This document shows, piece by piece, positions 7,421 through 16,232 of a stretch of 64,000 bases of DNA (its first letter is position 1; each line of letters opens with the position of its first letter). Source of the stretch: Paenibacillus endophyticus (GTDB taxonomy: Bacteria > Bacillota > Bacilli > Paenibacillales > Paenibacillaceae). The notes under the pieces are model-generated. The model had not been told where the DNA came from, did not search any database, and saw nothing but the letters and a program-made list of their open reading frames with translations. A program made the position numbers and the translations under genes. The stretch is from assembly GCF_014192395.1 (NCBI RefSeq), contig NZ_JACHXW010000005.1, forward strand, positions 62,001-126,000, written 5' to 3'.

Positions 7421-9696
7421 GAATAGACACCGGCTCTTCGCTTCAGCAAGCCTTTCAACCGCAGTGCATTCCCTACTACAGACACGGAGCTGAGCGCCAT
7501 TGCTGTTCCTGCCATCCATGGCTCCAGCAGTCCCATTGCCGCAAATGGAATGACGATCACATTGTATGCAAATGCGAATGTTAGATTTTGCCGAACGTTT
7601 CGAATCGTCAGCCTGCTGATTCTAATCGCTTCCGGGATCGCTTGCAGCCGCGAGAACAGCAGCGTCATATGGCCGGCTTGAAGCGCACCATCCGTACCTT
7701 CACCCATGGCAAGACCAACGTCGGCGGCTGCAAGCGCCGGCGCATCATTCCAGCCGTCACCTGCCATTGCAACCCGAATTCCTTTACGCTTCATTTGCTC
7801 AACGAGTTTGAGCTTTCTCTCAGGCAGCATGGAAGCATGAACCTGCAAGATGCCTACAGCCTTAGCGGCAGCATGCGCTGGCGCTTGATGGTCCCCTGTG
7901 GCAAGTATGGACGATACACCCAGTTCCTTCAGCTGCTTCACCGTCTCCCTGGCATGCGCCTTCACGCTGTCGCTGAAAGCCATGACGCCTATGCCTTTAC
8001 CAGCTACCGCTGCATAAAGCACCGTCTCCCCAAGCTCCTCGCGCTGCTTGGCAAATGCGAGTAGGTTGTCGTTCAACGACCATTTGCGATGATGTGCAAA
8101 ATTTGCGTTTCCAATGCCGAAGCGATGCTCTTCGACGATCGCTTCGACGCCTCCACCCTCCGTAAATTCATATTCACTGGCAGCAGGTATGACAAGCCCA
8201 AGCCGTCCCGCTTCATTTAAGATGGCAACAGAAAGCGGATGCGTCGATTGCAACTCTGCAGCTGCTGCCATTCGAAGCAGCGCAGATCGGCTGATTTGAT
8301 CAGACAGTACAGCACTTACACGCGGCCTGCCTTCAGTCAATGTTCCTGTTTTATCGAAAATAACCGTTTGAATGCTTGCTAGCCGCTCCAGCGCTCCAGC
8401 TTCCTTAGCAATAATGCCTTGCTTGGCTAGTCTGCCAGAAGCAATAACCAAGGAGATCGGGGCAGCCAAGCCAAGCGCACAGGGACAAGCAGCCAATAGC
8501 ACCGCAATGCCGCAAATTAATGCTTTGCTCCAGTTGCCAGGCTCTAGGAAAATGCCCCATAAGACAATCGTACTCATGGCGAATACAAGCATAGCCGGCA
8601 CGAACCAGCTTGCTGCCGCATCCACGTTTCGTTGGATCGCAGACTTCGACCGCTGTGCTTGACGAACAAGCTCCTGTATGCGGTTCAGCATCGTATCATG
8701 TCCGGCAGCTTGCGTGCGAATCCGCAGCAAACCCGTCTCATTGCGCGTCCCTGCCCACGCCTGATCTCCCTCGACCTTCGACACCGGCAGGCTTTCTCCC
8801 GTGAGCAAGGATTCATTAGCTGTAGATCGTCCGGCTGTTATTCTACCATCAACAGGGATGACCTCGCCTGCCTGCACGATTACGATATCGCCTGCCCTTA
8901 CGAACTCTGCCTTCATTCGTATCCATTCTCCAGCCCGTTCAACAACAGCATTCTGGTTATGCAGCTTGTCATAACCATCCGTTCCACTCAGCGCCTTAAG
9001 GGAGGCAGAGGTCTCAATATATTTTCCAAGCAGCACCGCTGTCATTACGACTGCTGAGGTCTCGAAATATAGAGGTGGAGCATGCGGTGCTGCATCCATA
9101 TTGGAATGAAACAAGCCATTCTGGAAAACTGCATAGTGGCTATATAAGTAAGCAGCCGTTGTTCCGATCACAACGAGCACATCCATATTTGCGCTGCGCT
9201 CGCGTACCGCATGATAGGCTCCGAAATAAAAGGGCATACCGATCACAAATTGAATAACCGTAGCGAATATCAACTGCAGCCAAGGAAAACTTAACCAAGC
9301 AGGCAAATAATTAATTAACGGTGTTAATAGCGGCATATGATGCAGCATGGTGATCAATAGCGGCAGCGTAAGAATGGCTGAGATAATCAGGCGCAGCTTC
9401 AGCACGCGATGCTCTTTATGGAGCCCCTCCTTCGCCGTTTCATTCAGCATGGCTATGAATCCTAACTGATTGACTCTCTCTGCAATTTGCTTTGCATGGA
9501 TTTCAGCAGGCTTGAACTGTACCCACGCAGTCCGGAGCGGAAAGCTCACGGCAACCATTGCCACGCCGTTCAGCTTGCTTACTGTTTTCTCTATTCTTGC
9601 CGCGCATGCAGAACAGCTCATGCCCTGCACTGCGAAATCTATCGTACAATCGTTTTCAAATCCATGCTCGATTCGCTCGCCTATCAAGCTAAGCAC
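7417..9696 (-). CDS. Copper-translocating P1B-type ATPase (CopA/CcoI type)
   Basis: About 759 residues. One N-terminal HMA domain carries GMSCSAC (near residue 25). The transport site is ACPCALGLAAP, the phosphorylation site DKTGTLTEG, the nucleotide-binding site STHPLS, and the hinge reads GDGWNDAPAL (Trp where most relatives have Ile). The C-terminal YN and MALSSVSVVGNALRL motifs indicate Cu(I). It moves copper from cytosol to the outside or to an oxidase assembly site. The start is uncertain: GTG 9696 has GGAAGG only 2 bases away, whereas TTG 9687 has better spacing. It is translationally coupled to the SafE-like gene, which points to an assembly role (CcoI-like) as much as detoxification. 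Confidence 0.9.
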   Translation of the reverse strand: MLSLIGERIEHGFENDCTIDFAVQGMSCSACAARIEKTVSKLNGVAMVAVSFPLRTAWVQFKPAEIHAKQIAERVNQLGFIAMLNETAKEGLHKEHRVLKLRLIISAILTLPLLITMLHHMPLLTPLINYLPAWLSFPWLQLIFATVIQFVIGMPFYFGAYHAVRERSANMDVLVVIGTTAAYLYSHYAVFQNGLFHSNMDAAPHAPPLYFETSAVVMTAVLLGKYIETSASLKALSGTDGYDKLHNQNAVVERAGEWIRMKAEFVRAGDIVIVQAGEVIPVDGRITAGRSTANESLLTGESLPVSKVEGDQAWAGTRNETGLLRIRTQAAGHDTMLNRIQELVRQAQRSKSAIQRNVDAAASWFVPAMLVFAMSTIVLWGIFLEPGNWSKALICGIAVLLAACPCALGLAAPISLVIASGRLAKQGIIAKEAGALERLASIQTVIFDKTGTLTEGRPRVSAVLSDQISRSALLRMAAAAELQSTHPLSVAILNEAGRLGLVIPAASEYEFTEGGGVEAIVEEHRFGIGNANFAHHRKWSLNDNLLAFAKQREELGETVLYAAVAGKGIGVMAFSDSVKAHARETVKQLKELGVSSILATGDHQAPAHAAAKAVGILQVHASMLPERKLKLVEQMKRKGIRVAMAGDGWNDAPALAAADVGLAMGEGTDGALQAGHMTLLFSRLQAIPEAIRISRLTIRNVRQNLTFAFAYNVIVIPFAAMGLLEPWMAGTAMALSSVSVVGNALRLKGLLKRRAGVYS

Positions 9697-9805
9697 CGCC
9701 TTCCATCCATCGCCTTCTCATGCCTGTACCTCTCTGCGTTTATCTATATGACAGGCAATCGAATTGCATGAATGGAACCTGCATGTGTACAGCTATTCAA
9801 TCCCA

Positions 9806-9851
9806 TTGGCTATTTATAGGCAAATGGTGTATGATTTGTCCTTGGTATACT
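9806..9851 (+). promoter_or_regulatory. Possible promoter of the 69-residue gene
   Basis: TTGGCT (9806-9811), 18 bases, TATGAT (9830-9835) fits sigma-A. A second -10-like TATACT lies at 9846-9851 without a clear -35. Either could serve; low certainty. Confidence 0.35.
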
Positions 9852-9881
9852 AAACATATAGATGTATGGAGGCAACCTAAC

Positions 9882-10091
9882 ATGCTAGAAAAAATCAAGC
9901 TTACACCTGGACAAAAACTGATTACAAACAAAGATTTTGAAGTTGCGATTGCAGCAAAAGCAAAAATTAAACCGATGCAAAACGGCATGCAGATCAGACC
10001 CGCTTCAACCATTATCGGATATAACGATGATTCAATCCGCATGTCTGATGGAAGTATCATCCATAGAGCTGCCAATACGTTTTTCGTGTAA
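9882..10091 (+). CDS. Small uncharacterised protein, 69 residues
   Basis: ATG 9882 follows a GGAGG ribosome site at 9868-9873. The protein is soluble, basic and starts MLEKIKLTPGQKL; the second half (MQIRPASTIIGYNDDSIRMSDG) looks like a small beta-rich fold. I do not recognise the family. An upstream open extension to 9720 has poor coding character and no ribosome site. The gene stands alone between its own possible promoter and a strong terminator at 10100-10127, so it is probably a monocistronic transcript. Confidence 0.7.
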   Translation: MLEKIKLTPGQKLITNKDFEVAIAAKAKIKPMQNGMQIRPASTIIGYNDDSIRMSDGSIIHRAANTFFV

Positions 10092-10099
10092 AAAGGTTT

Positions 10100-10127
10100 G
10101 ACCGATACCTCAATCGGTCTTTTTTTA
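10100..10127 (+). terminator. Intrinsic terminator after the 69-residue gene
   Basis: Perfect 7-bp stem GACCGAT / ATCGGTC with loop ACCTCA, followed by eight T. Confidence 0.88.
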
Positions 10128-10181
10128 TTTCCGGCGTTTCTAAATCGTTTCCTTTAGCCTTTTACTCGCCTTGCTTAATGC

Positions 10182-10586
10182 CTAATAACACCTTTGCTCG
10201 TTTTTGGAAATGCCGTCATTATCAATTGTGATTGCAGTCCGACCCGTTAGCGACTCCGTATACCCGCAAGCAATCGTTTCCTTGGTGTTGCCCTGTGAAT
10301 CCGTATATTTCAAATAGACAGCTCCTTCGCCAGACATGCTGAGCTTCGGCTTAATAACTGCGCTTGCGCCGGCTTTGATGCGGCGATCGACGATATCCTT
10401 CTCGCTGCTCGACACGATTCCCGTTTCAATCGATACGAGATCGAAATCCGATTCATTATGAACGGTTATTGCAAAACGCTGGAAATAGGCAAAATGATCC
10501 GTTTGTGCACTCACAGCCTCCCATATTAGTCCCATTAGCAATACAGCTGTCACCGCCATTAGGATATATGCATTTCTTCTACTCAT
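10182..10586 (-). CDS. Hypothetical secreted or membrane-anchored protein
   Basis: 134 residues starting MSRRNAY from ATG 10586 (AGGGA site 5 bases upstream; a GTG one codon earlier is less likely). Residues 6-27 form a signal peptide or anchor. The outer part is beta-rich (FAITVHNESDFDLVSIETGI, AVYLKYTDSQG), with a single Cys pair position in IACGYTE and near the end QRCY, which could form a disulfide. I do not recognise the family. It has about 150 bases of non-coding DNA upstream holding the map terminator. Confidence 0.68.
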   Translation of the reverse strand: MSRRNAYILMAVTAVLLMGLIWEAVSAQTDHFAYFQRFAITVHNESDFDLVSIETGIVSSSEKDIVDRRIKAGASAVIKPKLSMSGEGAVYLKYTDSQGNTKETIACGYTESLTGRTAITIDNDGISKNEQRCY

Positions 10587-10687
10587 CACAATCCCTGCTT
10601 TCTCCCTATCATTTCAATGCAAAGGAATAAATGAAACGACTCCTACAATTAATAGACAACCTGTTGAAGCGAAAAGTGACAGGCAAA

Positions 10688-10726
10688 AGAAAAAACAGGC
10701 GTCCGTCAACGACGAAAGCCTGTTTT
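10688..10726 (-). terminator. Intrinsic terminator after map
   Basis: AAAACAGGC (10726-10718) pairs with GCCTGTTTT (10700-10692) around an inner CGTC/GACG-like loop, followed by T-rich sequence on the minus strand. Confidence 0.8.
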
Positions 10727-10734
10727 CTCCAATC

Positions 10735-11481
10735 TTATTGCGCTGTCAAAATAATGGGTCCGTCCTCGGTTATGGCGAGCGTATGCTCATATTGCGCAGA
10801 AAGCCCACCGTCAGCCGTTCTAGCTGTCCATCCGTCTTGATCAATCTTGCTGTGATACTTGCCCGTGTTGAGCATTGGCTCAATCGTGAGTACCATTCCG
10901 GCTTTTAGGCGAGTACCTCTGTTAGGCGGGCCGTAATGGGGAACTTGCGGCTCCTCGTGCATTTTTTGTCCTATTCCATGCCCAATAAAGTCTCGGACGA
11001 CCGAGTAACCGTGAGCCTCTGCATACACTTGGACAGCATGTGAAATATCGCCTATCCGATTGCCTACCACCGCCTGTTCAATGCCTTTGTAAAGCGATTC
11101 CTTCGTCACTTCAAGCAGCTTCTTAGAAGCTTCGGAAATATTGCCAACTGCATAGGACCATGCGGAATCGGCTAACCAGCCGTCCAAATTAACGACCATG
11201 TCAACTGTGACAATATCTCCTTCCGTTAATACGGTTTGCCCAGGGAAACCATGGCAAATGACATCGTTTACCGACGTACAGGTTGCGAATGGATAGCCAT
11301 GATAGCCCTTCTGCTCCGGGATCGCACCTTGCTCCTTCAAAAACTGCTCCACGTAATCATCGATTGCTTTCGTTGTGATACCCGGCCGTATAAAAGTCCG
11401 CAGATCGCGGTGACAAGCGGCTAGAATCTCGCCCGCTTTTTTCATTTTCATTATTTCTTCATTCGTTTTTATGACAATCAT
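10735..11481 (-). CDS. map: Methionine aminopeptidase, type I
   Basis: Removes the initiator methionine from nascent proteins. The 248-residue protein shows the pita-bread fold signatures: CTSVNDVICHGFPG, the metal ligands in VTVDMVV and WLADSAW, the His in FIGHGIGQKMHEEP, Glu in VLTIEPML and the final Glu in SAQYEHTLAI. ATG 11481 (MIVIKTNEE) is chosen because AGGGTG lies 6 bases upstream; a GTG three codons earlier overlaps that site. It has its own terminator. Bacillales normally carry another map in the ribosomal protein cluster, so this may be the second copy. Confidence 0.94.
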   Translation of the reverse strand: MIVIKTNEEIMKMKKAGEILAACHRDLRTFIRPGITTKAIDDYVEQFLKEQGAIPEQKGYHGYPFATCTSVNDVICHGFPGQTVLTEGDIVTVDMVVNLDGWLADSAWSYAVGNISEASKKLLEVTKESLYKGIEQAVVGNRIGDISHAVQVYAEAHGYSVVRDFIGHGIGQKMHEEPQVPHYGPPNRGTRLKAGMVLTIEPMLNTGKYHSKIDQDGWTARTADGGLSAQYEHTLAITEDGPIILTAQ

Positions 11482-11573
11482 TGTAATCACCCTATCCTTT
11501 GCCTCTTAGCTGTCTTATCTAAATGATACTGTCTATCTTATGATATTAAGGATACCTCAAAGCGCGCCAAAAA

Positions 11574-11601
11574 TAAAAAAAGCCCCGGAACCGAGGCTTT
11601 T
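11574..11601 (-). terminator. Intrinsic terminator after the rhodanese gene
   Basis: Stem AAAAGCCtCGG / CCGgGGCTTTT with loop TTC-like tip and a run of T on the minus strand. Confidence 0.82.
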
Positions 11602-11628
11602 ACAATCATCAATGAACCCATAACTGCT

Positions 11629-11940
11629 TTAGCTGCCGAATGCAACCTCGCCTGACCATTGCAGCATGCCGCCTGTTACATTGACTACTTTATAGCCTTG
11701 AGCTTGCAAAAAATCGCATGCCTTCCCGCTGCGTCCGCCGCTGCGGCAGATCAGGACGATCTCTTGGTCGCCTTGCTGAAGCTCGCTGATTCGATCCTGC
11801 AGCTCTGACAATGGAATGCTGCGTGCCTCTTTAATATGGCCTTCCTGCCATTCATCCGGCTCGCGCACATCAATGAGATTAATGGATTTCCCGTCCTTTA
11901 ATTGTGTTTCTAGTTCTGCTGCCGATATTTCTGGATACAT
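11629..11940 (-). CDS. Single-domain rhodanese-like protein
   Basis: A 103-residue stand-alone rhodanese. It has INLIDVREPDEWQEGHI, IPLSEL and the active-site loop CRSGGRS with a catalytic Cys that would carry a persulfide. ATG 11940 (MYPEISA) is preferred because AAGGGA lies 9 bases upstream; two earlier in-frame starts (ATG 11949, TTG 11958) overlap this site. It may serve sulfur transfer or detoxification; no neighbour specifies the partner. Confidence 0.88.
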   Translation of the reverse strand: MYPEISAAELETQLKDGKSINLIDVREPDEWQEGHIKEARSIPLSELQDRISELQQGDQEIVLICRSGGRSGKACDFLQAQGYKVVNVTGGMLQWSGEVAFGS

Positions 11941-12014
11941 ATTGCCCATTCCCTTCAAGCGTTGATTATAGTGAACTCACATACAAACATTGTACCCTGC
12001 AACTTTTGGCATGT

Positions 12015-12193
12015 CTATCTTGCGTACATTTGACTGCAGGAGAATGAACGCTTCCTTTTGTTTTTGGCAGCCAACAACCGATTGATCGTAGCATCTGCCG
12101 AAGCTTCATTCAGAAGTCCGAGTCTGGACTAATCTGTTTTTCGAGACTTGCTTGGGTTGTGTAGACGACATATTTTCCATTTCGGGTGATCTT
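12015..12193 (-). pseudogene. Probable decayed small gene with one frameshift
   Basis: The minus strand from 12193 reads KITRNGKYVVYTTQASLE then KQISPDSDF and a stop. One frame over, the reading continues without break as LLNEASADATINRLLAAKN and KRKRSF to a TAG at 12015. Both halves use ordinary codons and read like one protein interrupted by a single-base change near 12105-12115. No start codon or ribosome site is seen upstream because the ybjQ terminator abuts it. I do not recognise the family. It could be a coincidence of open frames. Confidence 0.35.
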
Positions 12194-12255
12194 AAAAAAA
12201 GACAAAACTCTGATTGTCTTAAGCATCGCTTAAGCCTATCGAAGTTTTGTCTTTT
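12194..12255 (-). terminator. Long-stem intrinsic terminator after ybjQ
   Basis: AAAAGACAAAACT (12255-12243) pairs with AGTTTTGTCTTTT (12209-12197). An inner palindrome CTTAAGC/GCTTAAG (12218-12224, 12228-12234) tops the stem, and seven T follow. Confidence 0.85.
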
Positions 12256-12272
12256 CAACTTTAAACAACGGG

Positions 12273-12584
12273 TTAGAGTCGGACTGCTGTTCCGCTCACT
12301 GCAACCATCAGCATACCCTCGCGAACGACCTCGTAATCAATATCAATGGCAACAATGGCATTGGCCCCGAGTCTTGCTGCTTGATTTTTCATTTCATCGA
12401 AAGCAACATCGCGCGCTTCCTTTAGCTTGCTCTCGTAGGCACCGGATCTACCGCCGACTATATCCGTAATAGATGCGAAGAAATCCCTAACGACGTTGGC
12501 TCCCATAATCGCTTCACCCGTAACGACACCTATATACTCTTGAATGGGATGTCCCTCAATTGTTGGCGTAGTTGAAACTATCAT
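12273..12584 (-). CDS. YbjQ family protein (DUF74)
   Basis: A 103-residue YbjQ/UPF0145 protein: [54 protein letters not shown] and MVAVSGTAV are typical. The family forms small homopentamers and is called heavy-metal-binding in databases, but its role is not established. ATG 12584 follows GGAAGGAG. It is a single-gene unit with a strong terminator. Confidence 0.9.
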   Translation of the reverse strand: MIVSTTPTIEGHPIQEYIGVVTGEAIMGANVVRDFFASITDIVGGRSGAYESKLKEARDVAFDEMKNQAARLGANAIVAIDIDYEVVREGMLMVAVSGTAVRL

Positions 12585-12664
12585 ACATCTACTCCTTCCT
12601 CTTCATTTCCTGAAGTCTATATCTGTTTTTCTTTATTACGACAACGATAAAGCAATGTTTCAAT

Positions 12665-13003
12665 TTATTCGGCATTAATCTCAGTTAGCTTTAAGCTCAC
12701 TAACTGGTCCGTGCTTGGTTCAATGGTCATAACAACTCGAACGCCAAATTCCTTTGTATCCTTGTGCACCCACAGCACAAAACTTTCATTTGCTTGACCA
12801 CTAGGCAGCATTTTTCTTCCCTCGTACTTATAGTCCACGATCGAAGCATCCTGGTACATTTTTTTCGTTTCCAGAACGGCAAGCTTTCCCCATTTGGCGT
12901 AGGACGGCTCCGAGAATAGAGCTGAAGATTCCGTCGAGGCAACCTCGGTATGGGCAAGACTCAGCAATACAAATACGGCCTTCATCACGATATGACGCAG
13001 CAT
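12665..13003 (-). CDS. Secreted DUF3889-like protein
   Basis: 112 residues with a short signal peptide (MLRHIVMKAVFVLLSLAHTE). The mature part has PSYAKWGKLAVLETKKMY, SIVDYKYEGR and FVLWVHKDTKEFGVRV, which resemble the DUF3889/YqzG group of Bacillales secreted proteins. ATG 13003 is chosen because AGGTGG lies 7 bases upstream; the open frame begins at 13024. Function unknown. It does not obviously share a transcript with the neighbours. Confidence 0.7.
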   Translation of the reverse strand: MLRHIVMKAVFVLLSLAHTEVASTESSALFSEPSYAKWGKLAVLETKKMYQDASIVDYKYEGRKMLPSGQANESFVLWVHKDTKEFGVRVVMTIEPSTDQLVSLKLTEINAE

Positions 13004-13132
13004 TTCAACACCACCTGTCTGCATGGAAAGAGATAGGTATAGGTTGGCCTAGTTCTAATCATCCTATCCCATTCCGGTGCATAGTGGCTTTAGCGCTGAA
13101 TTGTGCTGGGCTCTCTGCTGCGGTAGGGAAAT

Positions 13133-13169
13133 AAAAAAACGGTCACCAAGGCGCTAGGCCGGTGACCGT
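13133..13169 (-). terminator. Intrinsic terminator of the RND operon
   Basis: Perfect 9-bp stem ACGGTCACC / GGTGACCGT (13169-13161 with 13147-13139) and a run of seven T, 8 bases after the RND stop codon. Confidence 0.92.
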
Positions 13170-13177
13170 ATCTTATA

Positions 13178-16100
13178 TTAAACTTCTTCAACTGCACGAT
13201 GCTTGCGTTTGCGGTTCAAGAATTCATACACGACTGGAACAATGATTAGCGTCAATAACGTAGAGCTTGTTAGTCCGCCGATTACGGTAACAGCCATTCC
13301 CTTCGAAATTAATCCTCCTGATTCAAACCCGAATGCCAAAGGAAGAAGCGCGCCAACGGTAGCAATAGCCGTCATTAGGATTGGACGAAGACGCGTGCCT
13401 GCCGCTTCGATCAACGATTCGCGAATGGATAGGCCTTCTTTTTCTTTCTGGATGACGCGGTCCACGAGCACGATCGCATTCGTAACGACAATGCCGATCA
13501 GCATCAGCGCTCCGATCATCGCTGTCACGCTTAGCGTTTCGCCAGCGATAAGCAGCCCGACCAGCGCACCGATTATCGTGAATGGCAAGGAGAATAGGAT
13601 AGCAAACGGCGTCATTGCACCGCCAAAGGTAATGACAAGCACGAGATAAACGACCGCTATAGCAGCTAACATAGCCAGACCAAGCTGGGTGAAGGATTCA
13701 TTGATTTGTTCGGTTACACCGCCCATATCAATATCAATACCCGCCGGAAGGTCCGTTTCATCAATCATCTTTTGAATTTCAGCTGAAACTTTGCCTACAT
13801 CGGAAGCAGTAACATCCGCGGAAACCTCCGCATAGATACGGTCATCACGCCTTGTTACCGTGTTAGGCGCTTCGCCCTCCTCGATCGTCACGACGTCTTT
13901 AAGAGCCACTTCCGTCCCCATTGGCGACATCAATTTCACGTTTTCAAGATCTGTTTTATTCGAATAGGTTTTCGTTTCAACCTTGACGTAAACATTGAAT
14001 TGCTCGCCATCCTTTTCGATGGTTGTCAATACCGGACGCTCGCGTACCGGGCTTAATGCCATTGCAATTTGTCCGGCGGTCAAGCCGTTTTGGCTTAATT
14101 TTTCTTGATTGGCTACAATTCGGTACTGATCATATGTTTCCGACAAGCTGGAATCAATGTTCTTCACGTTTTTGTTATCGGCTAGCTTTTTCGTTAGATC
14201 ATCTACGACTGGCTGCAGCGACTTCATGTCAGGTCCGAATACGAGCATCGATACGCCAGATCCGCCAAGTCCCCCGCCTGTGAAATCCTGCTGCTTCCAT
14301 TCGCCTTTGCCGCCCAGTTCTTGAAGGAGCGGGATAATTTTTTCTTTCTCGGCGTTGAAATCTTTGTAATCCTCGTCATAGCTTAAGTTGAACAAAGCTT
14401 GCTTCGAAGCTCCCGGACTAAACGGGTTTTGCCCACCAACCGCATACTGTACAACTGTAAGGCCTTCGCGTCCAAAAAGCTTGCTCTCGGCTTCAAGCGC
14501 CATGGCCTCTACTTGCTCACGCGTTTCACCTGGAGCAGGGTTATACGAAACAACCATCATTTTCTGCTCGTCTCCGGCTAAGAAGCTCGTGCCGATGACA
14601 GGAACTAGGAATAAGCTGCCTACCAATAACAGAACGGCCAAACCAAATGCAACTGCTTTATGGTCAAGCGACCAACGCAGTACGCCTTTGTACCATTCAG
14701 CTAGGCGGCCTGGCTTATCATGGTTTGCTTTGCCCGCTTTCATCCCTTTACGGAACATCATATGAGCAAGCATTGGAACTACCGTAATCGCAACGAGCAG
14801 CGATGCCAGCAAAGCGAAAACGATCGTTAGCGCAAACGGCAAGAAAATTTCGCCAATCATGCCTGATACCAGGCCTAGAGGCAGGAATACCGCAATCGTA
14901 ACAATGGTTGAAGCTAGAATGGGTACGAACATTTCTTTTGTGGCATCTAGAATTAATTCTTTGCCCTTTAGCTTTTCTGTCGTTAAAGCCATCCGTCTAT
15001 ATACATTCTCGATGACGACAATCGAATCATCGATAACCCGGCCAATCGCAACTGTCATTGCGCCGAGCGTCATAATATTCAACGTAATATCCATTTGGCT
15101 TAGAATAAGCATTGCAATTAGAATCGATAACGGAATCGACACGACTGCGATAATCGTGGACCGAATATCACGCAAGAAAATCATAATTATAATAACTGCG
15201 AACAAAGCACCTATAATAGCTTTGCTTAGCATCGTGTGAACCGAATCCTCAATCGGTTTCCCTTGGTCAAGCGTCATGACGAACGATAAGCCTTCATTTT
15301 TGCTTTCGAGCTCTTTAATTTCGTCCTTAACATTATTAACAACGTCAACCGTATTCGAATCGGCAGATTTCACGATGTTTAGCCCAATCGCATCTTTTTG
15401 GTTCGTACGGGAAATGGACTCGGCTTTGTCAATAATGCTTATATCCGCAATATCACTAAGCTTGACGCCTGGCACGATGACCATTTTGTTCAGGTCTTCT
15501 TCCGTAGAGATATTACCGTCAACCACGAGTGCTTTCTCTGAATCGCCAAACTCATAAATGCCAAGCGGAACCGATACAGCGGATGCTTGAATGATCCCCT
15601 TTACCGTGTCCTCGGTCAATCCGAGCTCCTTCAGCTTTTCTTGGTTGAACGCAAGCTCTCCTTCTTGCACGTTCTGGCCTGAAATTTGGACGCTTGCAAC
15701 GCCCTCAATTCCTTGCAGACGCGGAAGCACGTTATCCTGCACTTCCTTTGTGAGCTGTTCCAAGTTCAAGTTGTCGTTAGATAAACTTAATGAAACGACT
15801 GGAAATGCGTTTAAGCTAATGCGGGATACGGATGGATCCTGCGCGCCTTCCGGCAGCGATACCTCAGCGAGGATGTTTTTCACCTCTGCTTCCGCTTTTT
15901 CCATATCCGTTTCATAGGTGTATTCAATAACGACCGACGATGCATTTTCGTAGGAGGTTGAGCTGATAATTTCTACGCCTTTTAAGTTTCTAGTTCTTTG
16001 CTCAATCGGCTTCGTAATTTTCTCCATAATTTCTTCCGGCGCAGCGCCGGGATAAACCGTAGTGACACTGACGATAGGTACCGTAATGTCAGGCAAGGTT

Positions 16101-16207
16101 TCCATTTTCATGTTCAAACCGGAATAAAGGCCTGCAAATAAAACTAACAATGTCAAAATCCATAACGCAAACTTGTTGTTCAATGAAAACCGGATAATGC
16201 TCTTCAA
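13178..16207 (-). CDS. RND efflux transporter, HAE1/SwrC type
   Basis: About 1009-1015 residues, a complete AcrB-like permease with 12 membrane segments and two large extracytoplasmic loops. Helix 4 carries VAIGRVIDDSIVVIENVYRR with the paired aspartates needed for proton coupling. The N-terminal MKMETLPDITVPIVSV and GAAPEEIMEKITKPIE motifs place it with Gram-positive SwrC/YerP pumps. I prefer TTG 16207 (KSIIRFSLNNK) with GGGAG 9 bases upstream, as homologues begin there; ATG 16225 has no good site. It is cotranscribed with its two-component system and likely exports amphipathic compounds; the substrate is not visible. Confidence 0.93.
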   Translation of the reverse strand: MKSIIRFSLNNKFALWILTLLVLFAGLYSGLNMKMETLPDITVPIVSVTTVYPGAAPEEIMEKITKPIEQRTRNLKGVEIISSTSYENASSVVIEYTYETDMEKAEAEVKNILAEVSLPEGAQDPSVSRISLNAFPVVSLSLSNDNLNLEQLTKEVQDNVLPRLQGIEGVASVQISGQNVQEGELAFNQEKLKELGLTEDTVKGIIQASAVSVPLGIYEFGDSEKALVVDGNISTEEDLNKMVIVPGVKLSDIADISIIDKAESISRTNQKDAIGLNIVKSADSNTVDVVNNVKDEIKELESKNEGLSFVMTLDQGKPIEDSVHTMLSKAIIGALFAVIIIMIFLRDIRSTIIAVVSIPLSILIAMLILSQMDITLNIMTLGAMTVAIGRVIDDSIVVIENVYRRMALTTEKLKGKELILDATKEMFVPILASTIVTIAVFLPLGLVSGMIGEIFLPFALTIVFALLASLLVAITVVPMLAHMMFRKGMKAGKANHDKPGRLAEWYKGVLRWSLDHKAVAFGLAVLLLVGSLFLVPVIGTSFLAGDEQKMMVVSYNPAPGETREQVEAMALEAESKLFGREGLTVVQYAVGGQNPFSPGASKQALFNLSYDEDYKDFNAEKEKIIPLLQELGGKGEWKQQDFTGGGLGGSGVSMLVFGPDMKSLQPVVDDLTKKLADNKNVKNIDSSLSETYDQYRIVANQEKLSQNGLTAGQIAMALSPVRERPVLTTIEKDGEQFNVYVKVETKTYSNKTDLENVKLMSPMGTEVALKDVVTIEEGEAPNTVTRRDDRIYAEVSADVTASDVGKVSAEIQKMIDETDLPAGIDIDMGGVTEQINESFTQLGLAMLAAIAVVYLVLVITFGGAMTPFAILFSLPFTIIGALVGLLIAGETLSVTAMIGALMLIGIVVTNAIVLVDRVIQKEKEGLSIRESLIEAAGTRLRPILMTAIATVGALLPLAFGFESGGLISKGMAVTVIGGLTSSTLLTLIIVPVVYEFLNRKRKHRAVEEV

Positions 16208-16232
16208 GTTATTCCACTCCCTCATCTTCTAT

